A DNA stretch of 64,000 nt from Draconibacterium halophilum (lineage in GTDB: Bacteria > Bacteroidota > Bacteroidia > Bacteroidales > Prolixibacteraceae), in the NCBI RefSeq assembly GCF_010448835.1, contig NZ_CP048409.1:1372001-1436000 (forward strand), given 5' to 3'. The position numbers and the translations under genes were made by a program. Shown in pieces: positions 34,941-42,385 of this stretch (the stretch's first letter is position 1; every line of letters begins with the position of its first letter). Under the pieces are notes generated by a model. The model did not search any database. It was given only the letters and a program-made list of their open reading frames with translations, and was not told where the DNA came from.

Positions 34941-36743
34941 ATGAGCAGTATATTTTTGATAGTGCCAATTGCCTCGATATTGGCATTGGTATTTGCCTGG
35001 ATATTCTTCAAATCGATGATGAAGAATTCAGAAGGTACTGACAGGATGAAAGAAATTGCACAATACGTTCGTGAAGGTGCAATGGCTTATCTGAAAAGAC
35101 AGTATAAAGTGGTAGGAATTGTTTTTGTAATACTCTTTATCCTACTAACAATTATGGCATATTTTGGCGTTCAAAATCCATTTGTGCCCATCGCATTTTT
35201 AACTGGTGGTTTTTTCTCAGGCCTTTGTGGATTTTTGGGAATGAAAACTGCAACATTTGCTTCAGCGCGTACAGCACACGGAGCATCTAAATCGTTGAAC
35301 AAAGGTTTACAGGTGGCTTTCCGTAGTGGTGCTGTAATGGGCTTAATCGTTGTAGGATTTGCCTTATTAGATATTGCAGCCTGGTATTGGTTTTTAAGCG
35401 AAGTGGTATTTACACCCGAGCACATGGCGAATGGTGCTAAATTCTTAGGGCTTCATTTTGTTCACGGAAGTGCAGATTATGTAACTAATGGTGTAATCAA
35501 CGATGCAGGCCAACGAGTAAAATTAATTGAGATAACAGTTACCATGTTAACCTTTGGTATGGGTGCTTCTACACAAGCATTATTTGCTCGTGTTGGAGGA
35601 GGTATTTATACAAAAGCTGCTGATGTAGGTGCTGACCTTGTAGGTAAAGTAGAAGCAGGTATTCCTGAAGACGATCCGCGTAACCCTGCAACTATTGCCG
35701 ATAACGTTGGTGATAATGTTGGTGATGTTGCCGGTATGGGAGCCGACCTTTACGAATCGTATGCAGGCTCTATTCTGGCAACCGCTGCTCTTGGTGCCGC
35801 TCTTCCTGTAATAGTTCTTTCTGATACTGGTATCGATCCTATTAAAGCTGTTACAGCTCCTATGATTGTTGCTGCTATTGGAATTATTCTTTCCATCGTG
35901 GGAATCTTCATGGTTCGCACCAAAGAATCTGCTACACAGAAAAATTTATTAAATGCGCTATTGATTGGTACCGGAGGAAGTTCATTTCTGATTCTTCTTG
36001 CAATGGCCGGAATGGCTTACCTTGGTTGGGTAACCTGGGGAGTTTTCTTTGCTGTTATTATTGGATTGGCTGCCGGTGTTATTATCGGGCAGGCTACTGA
36101 ATATTATACTTCTGATGAATATAAACCAACAAAAGGAATTGCTGAACAGGCGCAACAAGGACCTGCAACTACTATTATTGACGGTTTAGCTGTTGGTATG
36201 TACTCAACCTGGATTCCGGTTGTAACCATCGTTCTTGGAATTATGGGATCTTTCTGGGCTGCAGGTGGTGCAGAACATTTTGCAATGGGTGTTTACGGAA
36301 TTGGTTTTGCTGCAGTAGGTATGTTATCTACACTGGGTATTACATTGGCTACCGATGCATTCGGACCTATTGCTGATAATGCCGGTGGTAACGCTGAAAT
36401 GGCTGAACTTCCGCCAGAAGTACGTGAAAGAACAGATGCTTTAGATATGCTGGGAAATACAACTGCTGCAACCGGTAAAGGATTTGCAATTGGTTCGGCC
36501 GCATTAACTGCAATGGCGCTAATTTCTGCTTATATGGAAGAAATTAGATTGTGGTTTGGAAAAATAGCAAAAGCCGGCGAAGGATTTGTTACCAAAGGAT
36601 CATATATATTCTACGAGGATGTCGCTCCGGCTGTGCAGGACGGAATGCAGGCTGTTAAGATTTCCACTGCTTCGGTAAAAGATTTTACAGCTGCTTACGA
36701 TGTTACGCTTTTTAATCCATTGTTTTTAGGGGGCTTTTCTTAG
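34941..36743 (+). CDS. hppA: membrane-bound pyrophosphatase HppA, N-terminal part (frameshifted)
   Basis: An integral-membrane ion pump driven by PPi hydrolysis. This part carries the active site: DVGADLVGKVEAGIPEDDPR with the PPi-binding acidic cluster, ADNVGDNVGDVAGMGADLYE, and DNAGGNAEMAELPPEVRERT. The sequence GNTTAATGKGF has Ala where K+-independent enzymes have Lys, so it is predicted to be K+-dependent and probably pumps Na+ (with or without H+). The frame ends at TAG 36741 after NPLFLGGFS. A -1 shift at 36734 continues into the next frame (NPLFLGG-LFLGSMMAFLF). About 15 membrane helices are expected in the restored protein. Confidence 0.93.
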   Translation: MSSIFLIVPIASILALVFAWIFFKSMMKNSEGTDRMKEIAQYVREGAMAYLKRQYKVVGIVFVILFILLTIMAYFGVQNPFVPIAFLTGGFFSGLCGFLGMKTATFASARTAHGASKSLNKGLQVAFRSGAVMGLIVVGFALLDIAAWYWFLSEVVFTPEHMANGAKFLGLHFVHGSADYVTNGVINDAGQRVKLIEITVTMLTFGMGASTQALFARVGGGIYTKAADVGADLVGKVEAGIPEDDPRNPATIADNVGDNVGDVAGMGADLYESYAGSILATAALGAALPVIVLSDTGIDPIKAVTAPMIVAAIGIILSIVGIFMVRTKESATQKNLLNALLIGTGGSSFLILLAMAGMAYLGWVTWGVFFAVIIGLAAGVIIGQATEYYTSDEYKPTKGIAEQAQQGPATTIIDGLAVGMYSTWIPVVTIVLGIMGSFWAAGGAEHFAMGVYGIGFAAVGMLSTLGITLATDAFGPIADNAGGNAEMAELPPEVRERTDALDMLGNTTAATGKGFAIGSAALTAMALISAYMEEIRLWFGKIAKAGEGFVTKGSYIFYEDVAPAVQDGMQAVKISTASVKDFTAAYDVTLFNPLFLGGFS

Positions 36744-37267
36744 GTTCAATGATGGCATTTTTGTTTAGTGCGATGACCATGAAAGCTGTAGGTCGTGCAG
36801 CAGGTGCAATGGTTGACGAAGTTCGCCGCCAGTTTCGCGACATTCCTGGTATTTTGGAAGGTAAAGCTACACCTGAATATGCAAAATGTGTTGAAATTTC
36901 AACCAAAGGAGCACAGAAAGAAATGTTGGTACCTTCATTAGTAGCCATAATTGTTCCGGTTATTGTTGGAGCTACAATGGGTGTTGCTGGTGTTATTGGT
37001 CTTTTAGCTGGTGGTTTAACTGCCGGTTTTACGTTAGCCGTGTTTATGAACAATGCAGGTGGTGCGTGGGATAACGCTAAAAAATACATCGAAAAAGGAA
37101 ACTACGGTGGAAAAGGTAGCGAAGCACATCACGCAGGTGTTGTTGGCGATACCGTTGGTGATCCTTTTAAAGATACTTCAGGACCTTCACTGAACATCTT
37201 GATTAAACTGATGACTATGGTTTCGGTTGTAATGGCCGGTTTAACTGTAACATTAAGTTTGCTGTAA
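36734..37267 (+). CDS. hppA: membrane-bound pyrophosphatase HppA, C-terminal part
   Basis: The remaining 172+ residues of HppA in the -1 frame. They include the membrane segments SMMAFLFSAMTMKAVG and LVAIIVPVIVGATMGVAGV, and the C-terminal catalytic block GGAWDNAKKYIEKGNYGGKG followed by HHAGVVGDTVGDPFKDTSGP. The ATG at 36749 is an internal Met. Both halves are otherwise perfectly conserved, so the break is either a sequencing error, a very recent mutation or recoding. Restored length is about 776 residues, slightly longer than most homologues because of an insertion near residues 525-590. A terminator follows at 37293. Confidence 0.9.
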   Translation, partial: LFLGSMMAFLFSAMTMKAVGRAAGAMVDEVRRQFRDIPGILEGKATPEYAKCVEISTKGAQKEMLVPSLVAIIVPVIVGATMGVAGVIGLLAGGLTAGFTLAVFMNNAGGAWDNAKKYIEKGNYGGKGSEAHHAGVVGDTVGDPFKDTSGPSLNILIKLMTMVSVVMAGLTVTLSLL

Positions 37268-37292
37268 GAAACAAGTGAATATAAAATACAAA

Positions 37293-37322
37293 ACCATCTG
37301 TTGAAAGGCAGGTGGTTTTTTT
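37293..37322 (+). terminator. hppA terminator
   Basis: Stem ACCATCTG / CAGGTGGT (one G-U pair), 8-nt loop, then seven T. Confidence 0.85.
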
Positions 37323-37398
37323 ATGGGCTTAAGTCAGATCAATTCAGTCGTCGTTCGTATTTTTTTGTAATAACCTCCGTTCAAAACAGAAAACTGTT

Positions 37399-37439
37399 AT
37401 TTCGAAAGAGAGCAACGACTGAGAGAGCTTTCTCGAAAT
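37399..37439. repeat. imperfect inverted repeat in the 37.3-37.7 kb gap
   Basis: Arms ATTTCGAAAGAGAGC and GCTTTCTCGAAAT flank a short centre. The wording resembles the dispersed ATTTCGA...AAATCTC palindromes of Bacteroidota genomes. The rest of the gap (37323-37683) holds a 77-codon open frame without coding character and the probable promoter of the next gene (TTG at 37613, TATATTTA at 37629, one mismatch). Confidence 0.4.
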
Positions 37440-37683
37440 GTTTCATTGTGAGTTTGTTGTGGCAAAGAGTTAGTGTGTTACAGAAAAAAAGAAGCAACTG
37501 TTTTCTGAATACGGCTAATTTCTTTCGACGGTGACTGCAGCTAAAAACTTTCTTTTGCTTCCTTACGATTTCGCACTTTCTCTATCGCCCATCAAAAAAA
37601 ATATTTTCATTCTTGAACAAAATATTTCTATATTTAGTTACACTTAAAAAACAAATAGTAAAATCACTAAAAAAACTATAATT

Positions 37684-38697
37684 ATGGCAGATTTATCAAC
37701 AACCTACATGGGTATCAAATTAAAAAACCCGTTAATTCTTGGAGCAAGCAATTTGGTATCGAAACCCGATGTTATAAAGCAAATTGAAGAAGCAGGAATT
37801 GGTGCAATTGTTTACCGCTCGTTATTTGAAGAGCAAGTTCAGCTAGAAAGTCTCCAGCTGGATGAAGAGTTGAGCGAATATGAAGAGCGTAATGCTGAAA
37901 TGACTGATATTTTTCCGGGATTGAAACATGCCGGACCAAAAGAGCATTTATATAATCTGGAAAAGCTGGTGAAAAATGTTGATGTGCCTGTTTTTGCAAG
38001 TCTGAATGCCATTTACGAGCCTACCTGGGTTGAATATGCGAAGGAGTTGGAAAAAACAGGCGTAGCAGGTTTGGAAATTAATCTTTACGCGGTACCCGGA
38101 TATTTTGAGGTAACCGGCGAATCGATTGAGGAAAAACAGGTGCAAATTGTTAAAGCCGTAAAAAAAGCAGTTAAAATTCCGGTAAGTGTAAAAATGAGTT
38201 TGTTTTACACCAATCCCTTGAATTTTATTAAGAAGGTGGACGAAGCTGGTGCTGATGGTTATGTGCTTTTTAATCGCTTTTTTCAACCTGAAATTGATAT
38301 TGAGAAAGAAGAATATTTCTACCCCTGGGAGTTAAGTAACCCGAAAGATCATATGGTAGGTTTGCGTTATGCAGGCTTGTTGCACGGTAATGTTGAGGGA
38401 AGTGTGTGTATTAGTCGTGGTATTTACGATGCCAACGATGTAATAAAAATGCTGCTTGCCGGTGCCGATGTGATACAGATGGTAAGTGCTATTTACCGTA
38501 ACTCGCCAACAGTAGTTTCAGATATTTTAATGGATATTAATAAGTGGATGGACGATAAAGGATACAAAACGCTTGATGATTTCCGTGGAAAACTTTCGCG
38601 TAAAAACATGAAAGATCCATTTGCTTATCAGCGTGCACAATATGTTGATATACTAACAAAATCGGAAGAGATTTTTAAAAAATATCCGATGGTGTAA
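37684..38697 (+). CDS. dihydroorotate dehydrogenase-like FMN protein
   Basis: 337 residues. It is a TIM-barrel of the DHOD-like family: ADLSTTYMGIKLKNPLILGA at the start, FASLNAIYEPTWVEYAKELE, VPVSVKMSLFYTNPLNFIKK, and the FMN phosphate-binding region VEGSVCISRGIYDANDVIKM followed by LAGADVIQMVSAIYRN. It differs from PyrD proper: the active-site Cys/Ser loop is not obvious, and the C-terminus has an extra helical segment (GKLSRKNMKDPFAYQRAQYV). The family is common in Bacteroidota and annotated as DHOD-like; the true substrate is unknown. It is monocistronic with a terminator. Confidence 0.88.
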   Translation: MADLSTTYMGIKLKNPLILGASNLVSKPDVIKQIEEAGIGAIVYRSLFEEQVQLESLQLDEELSEYEERNAEMTDIFPGLKHAGPKEHLYNLEKLVKNVDVPVFASLNAIYEPTWVEYAKELEKTGVAGLEINLYAVPGYFEVTGESIEEKQVQIVKAVKKAVKIPVSVKMSLFYTNPLNFIKKVDEAGADGYVLFNRFFQPEIDIEKEEYFYPWELSNPKDHMVGLRYAGLLHGNVEGSVCISRGIYDANDVIKMLLAGADVIQMVSAIYRNSPTVVSDILMDINKWMDDKGYKTLDDFRGKLSRKNMKDPFAYQRAQYVDILTKSEEIFKKYPMV

Positions 38698-38721
38698 TAA
38701 TACATTTTTCGTAGCATAAAA

Positions 38722-38752
38722 AACAGGAGCCCAATGGTTCCTGTTTTTTTGT
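38722..38752 (+). terminator. terminator of the DHOD-like gene
   Basis: 10-bp stem AACAGGAGCC / GGTTCCTGTT (one G-U pair) followed by a run of T. Confidence 0.87.
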
Positions 38753-39671
38753 GCCAGTACCAGGTGTCGTCAATGCGGAATGACAGGTTCTGAGAATTAT
38801 CAACCGGCTATGGATAGATATTGAAGAATTTGATGTAAGTCTGGATTAGGGACAGTGTAAAAAAACGCTATTTATTATCTGGAGTTATTTAACTAATTCG
38901 TAAATAAGTTAAATAGATACTAATGCGTTTAATTCCTATAAATCTTATTCATCAAGTATTTTGCTTTAGGATTTAAGGGTATGATATTTAATATATTGCT
39001 GCCCTGTAATTTCCCTTCGGTATTGTACATAAAAGTTGCGATGCTGCTCCTTAAATTGATCAACGATTGGATTTTTATTGCACCATATGAGGATGATTGT
39101 AATAAAAATTATCTTAAAAGCAATTCTTTTGTTGAGATTTATTAGCATTAATGATGTTGGTATTTGTAATGTGTGTAGTATGAGCTATATATACATTTTT
39201 TGAGACATATATTAGGTAAAATGCTGAGTGAACAATCAGCAATCTTGTAGGTGAAATCAGTAAATATTTTGATTAATAGCTTTAGTTTTTTTGTAAGATT
39301 TATGCTATCGGGACGTAGATGATTTTTTCAGTAGAAATGAATTAGTTCAATCTGCCGAAAAGTAAAAAAGCAAACCACAAAAAGTCAATTATGAAGAATG
39401 TTTACAAAGTTATTTCAAAACCACATTGTGTCAGGTATTTGAAGTTGTTTCACCAGTATTTATGATACCCTCAATTAAAAATCTGTTTTTTAGATTTTTA
39501 TGACGAATATTTCTACCAGACTTGCAGTAATTTACAAGGTTTAGGTGTAATAACGACCTATTCCAAAAAGCTATTTAAAGCCAGTATAAGTTGCTGTTAA
39601 TTAGATCAAAATATTCGACAAGTATTTTTTCTGCAATAAATGAAGTTTAACCTAACTAAAGAATACATACG
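38753..39671. other. long AT-rich gap before the adhesin island
   Basis: About 920 bp. I see only short open frames (for example 60 codons on the minus strand at 38966-39148 with a hydrophobic start, and 24 codons on the plus strand at 39390), and none has support. Base composition is markedly AT-rich. It marks the boundary between the core genes and the secreted-protein island, and probably holds the island's promoter. Confidence 0.5.
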
Positions 39672-40007
39672 ATGCTTTATGCTGACACAAAAGTTAAGAA
39701 ACTAAAGAAACAAGTAGTATTGGCAGTTCTTGCCATTGCAGTTGTTTTATTTTCATCAAATGGCACAAAAGCCCAGTCTTTAACAACGAATCCTTCTGGA
39801 AATTATGAAGCAGCGTCGAGTAGCGCTGCAGTTAATATAGGTGCAACGGTAACGGTTGGTACCGGATCAGCTCAGTTAAATGCTGCCACTGTAGCTATTT
39901 CTGCTAATTATAGTAGTAGCATCCTTTTAAAAATTAATAGCTCAACAAGTAGCCCCTATTTTGATCTTTACAATAAAGCTCAACAGCGAAACTTTCGGTG
40001 GGGCTAA
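39672..40007 (+). CDS. short secreted protein, possibly frameshifted near its end
   Basis: 111 residues. Residues 1-35 form a signal peptide (KKQVVLAVLAIAVVLFSSNG, cleaved near TKAQS). The rest is Ser/Thr/Ala-rich beta-type sequence (SAAVNIGATVTVGTGSAQLN). The last residues (NKAQQRNFRWG) look out of frame. The neighbouring frame reads SETFGGAKLIMDENQRGRIK and stops at 40051, just before the next gene, so a one-base deletion may have cut the protein short. Function unknown. It is first gene of the secreted-protein island. Confidence 0.55.
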   Translation: MLYADTKVKKLKKQVVLAVLAIAVVLFSSNGTKAQSLTTNPSGNYEAASSSAAVNIGATVTVGTGSAQLNAATVAISANYSSSILLKINSSTSSPYFDLYNKAQQRNFRWG

Positions 40008-40059
40008 ATTAATTATGGATGAAAACCAGAGGGGAAGAATTAAAATTGAATAAAACATA

Positions 40060-42297
40060 ATGAAAAAAAATCTACTTCTATTTTGCATTATCAGTTTAAG
40101 CCTGTCGTTGCAGGCACAAACGCTAACCATCTCATTGGGTGGGCAAACAGGTACTTCAGGTACAAACTGGACCTCAAGTGGAAGTGATCCTGTAACGATT
40201 GAAACAACTTCTGGAGATGCAGTAATTTCTCCTTCTGTAATTGAAAATTTATTAAATGCTGGAAGTAGTGTTGTCGTGCTTTCTTCGCTGGATATCAGGC
40301 TATCTGACGCGATAACTAAAACAGGGGGAGGAGCAGCTCTCCTTGAATTTAGAGCAGGGCGAGATCTGTTTATTCAGGCTGATATTACAAGCAGTAATAG
40401 TGCATTGAACCTGAAGTTGGATTCGGATAACGACGGAGATAATATTGGGGCAATAACCAACTCTTCAAGTCTGACCACAAACAGTGGATTTATAAACTTT
40501 CTTGATGATGTAAGTTTTAATGGAACAAGTGCACAAACCATAAATTCAGGAGCACAATACATAATTTGTGGAGGGGAGGTTATGCTAAGCAATAATAATG
40601 GTGTGACGTTTCAAACAGCAGACAATAATGTAACATTTTCGGGAGCTGTCAATTCGGGCAACAGTTATTCGCTTGATGCGACCAGTAGAACCTGGAATGC
40701 GGCTCATTCGTTATATAATTCTGATTCGGATTATTTGGCAACCATCACATCTAAAATGGAATTAACCGCTGCAATGGCAGTTGTTCCCTCTGGAGGTGCA
40801 TGGTTGGGTGGATCGGATAAGGATACAGAAGGGACTTGGAAGTGGGTAACCGGTCCTGAAGCTGGAACAGTATTTTGGACTACCGCACTATCACAAGGAA
40901 TTAAAGGATATGTTGGAACTAATGGGCATTATGTAAATTGGAATACTGGTGAGCCAAATGATTCGGGCGGAGATGAGGATGCTTTGCAAATACGTAATAA
41001 CACAGATGGATATTGGAATGATTTACCTACTACTGTGAATGATTTAGCATCTGTTGTTGAGCACGAATTATCGCCTTCTCCGCTTATCGTTGATGCTGGT
41101 GACGGTAATGTTATATTTCAAAATTCGGTTGGTGCCGGGAAAGTATTGAAAAGCGTTGATATTACAGCAGCCAACACTATTATTAATGGCGGAGGAATTA
41201 CCACTGAAAGTGAATCGTCTGAAGGACAACTTTTTTCAGGAAACCTAATTATCGGAGGTGCTGAGGTTGTGCTCGAAATGCTAAATACTTCGTCCTCATT
41301 TATTTTGAATTCTGGAAAAACAATTACCAACTCAAACACTGGAGAATCTACTCTGACGATTAAAAATCCCAATAATATCCAGTTTATTTCTTCTAATTCA
41401 GTTTCTTCTGCAGACTATCCTTTTAATCTTGTTCTTTGGGCTGATACTGATGGAGACGGAGCCGGTAACATTTCTATAGGAACAAATGGAAGTATATCCA
41501 CTAACGAAGGCCATCTATGGATGGGCGGCGGTTCTGGTTCTACTACGTGGAATAACCTTACTGTTGGCGATGGTTATGCCACAGGAATTACAGGAACAGG
41601 CATTTTGCTGGATGATGTTACTATTAACGCAGATGCAGGAGATATTTCTATTTCTGGTAAAAGTACATCGACGAACGCTGCTTCTCACGGTATTCATTTA
41701 AAATATACTGGTTCGTCAACTTTAACTACCAATAGTGGTACAATTACATTACAGGGCGTTGGTGGGCAAAGCACGGCAGCCGAGGCTGCAAATTGTGATG
41801 GAATACGCATTGAAGGTACCTTGCAAACAACAAGCGGAACTATTGACTTAACTGGGCTATCAACCGCAGAAGATCAGTCGGAAGGTATTGCTATTGAGTC
41901 AACAGGTAGTTTGGCCAGCACAAGTGGCAATATTTTGTTACAAGCCGACAATATTTATTTTTCCGGTGATGCGCGAGCTGCCAGTGCAGGAGAGTTGGCA
42001 CTTTCGCCGGTAACATCAACGGCAACAATAGGTATTGCCGGTGCGACCGGAACCTTGTCATTACCATCTTCTCGTTTTACTTCAAATTTTACCGATGGCT
42101 TTAGCCTGATAACAATAGGTAATGGAGCTCAAAGCGGAAATATCAATCTTAATACGGTGAGTTTTCGCGATAATATGCGTTTGCAAACCTCAGGAACGGT
42201 AATCATAGATGCTGCACAAACAGTGACGACTGAAAATATAAAACTACAAATAGATAATAATTTGGATATGGGGACTGGTTCAAAAATAATCAGGTAA
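40060..42297 (+). CDS. secreted protein with a C-type lectin-like domain
   Basis: 745 residues. Signal peptide: MKKNLLLFCIISLSLSLQAQ. Residues about 205-345 form a C-type lectin-like domain: AHSLYNSDSDYLATITSKME, GAWLGGSDKDTEGTWKW, then the carbohydrate/Ca2+-site motif GEPND and the later YWND. The domain has no cysteines, so it lacks the usual disulfides. The rest is beta-rich, repetitive sequence (TNSGTITLQG, TTSGTIDLTGL, ISGKSTSTNA) typical of right-handed beta-helix or filamentous-haemagglutinin-like regions. The end (NNLDMGTGSKIIR) carries no T9SS sorting domain, so the gene may be truncated. It probably binds glycans at the cell surface. Confidence 0.78.
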   Translation: MKKNLLLFCIISLSLSLQAQTLTISLGGQTGTSGTNWTSSGSDPVTIETTSGDAVISPSVIENLLNAGSSVVVLSSLDIRLSDAITKTGGGAALLEFRAGRDLFIQADITSSNSALNLKLDSDNDGDNIGAITNSSSLTTNSGFINFLDDVSFNGTSAQTINSGAQYIICGGEVMLSNNNGVTFQTADNNVTFSGAVNSGNSYSLDATSRTWNAAHSLYNSDSDYLATITSKMELTAAMAVVPSGGAWLGGSDKDTEGTWKWVTGPEAGTVFWTTALSQGIKGYVGTNGHYVNWNTGEPNDSGGDEDALQIRNNTDGYWNDLPTTVNDLASVVEHELSPSPLIVDAGDGNVIFQNSVGAGKVLKSVDITAANTIINGGGITTESESSEGQLFSGNLIIGGAEVVLEMLNTSSSFILNSGKTITNSNTGESTLTIKNPNNIQFISSNSVSSADYPFNLVLWADTDGDGAGNISIGTNGSISTNEGHLWMGGGSGSTTWNNLTVGDGYATGITGTGILLDDVTINADAGDISISGKSTSTNAASHGIHLKYTGSSTLTTNSGTITLQGVGGQSTAAEAANCDGIRIEGTLQTTSGTIDLTGLSTAEDQSEGIAIESTGSLASTSGNILLQADNIYFSGDARAASAGELALSPVTSTATIGIAGATGTLSLPSSRFTSNFTDGFSLITIGNGAQSGNINLNTVSFRDNMRLQTSGTVIIDAAQTVTTENIKLQIDNNLDMGTGSKIIR

Positions 42298-42325
42298 TCC
42301 TTATACAAAACAATATAGTTTGAAT

Positions 42326-42385
42326 ATGAAAAAATTGACCACCATTCTTTTGGTTTTATTTAAATGCACAAATCCAACGATATGA
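42326..42385 (+). pseudogene. 19-codon signal-peptide-like remnant
   Basis: ATG 42326 opens MKKLTTILLVLF, a clear start of a signal peptide, then runs into KCTNPTI and stops at TGA 42383. The stop overlaps the ATG of the next gene. It looks like the head of another secreted-protein gene whose body has been lost, or a small leader peptide. Confidence 0.35.

Noticed and set aside
36729..36743. Classical programmed -1 frameshift heptamer in hppA
   Set aside because: The site A GGG GGC does not fit X XXY YYZ, because X is not G, and no downstream stem-loop or upstream Shine-Dalgarno-like stimulator was found. A missing base is the simpler reading.
37301..37534. 77-codon open frame on the plus strand after hppA
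   Set aside because: It starts inside the hppA terminator and covers a palindromic repeat. Its composition (many Arg, Phe, Ser) looks like non-coding DNA.
38966..39148. 60-codon minus-strand frame with a hydrophobic start
   Set aside because: AT-rich sequence readily gives Ile/Leu/Phe-rich starts. It has no supporting homologue I recognise and no promoter or neighbour context.
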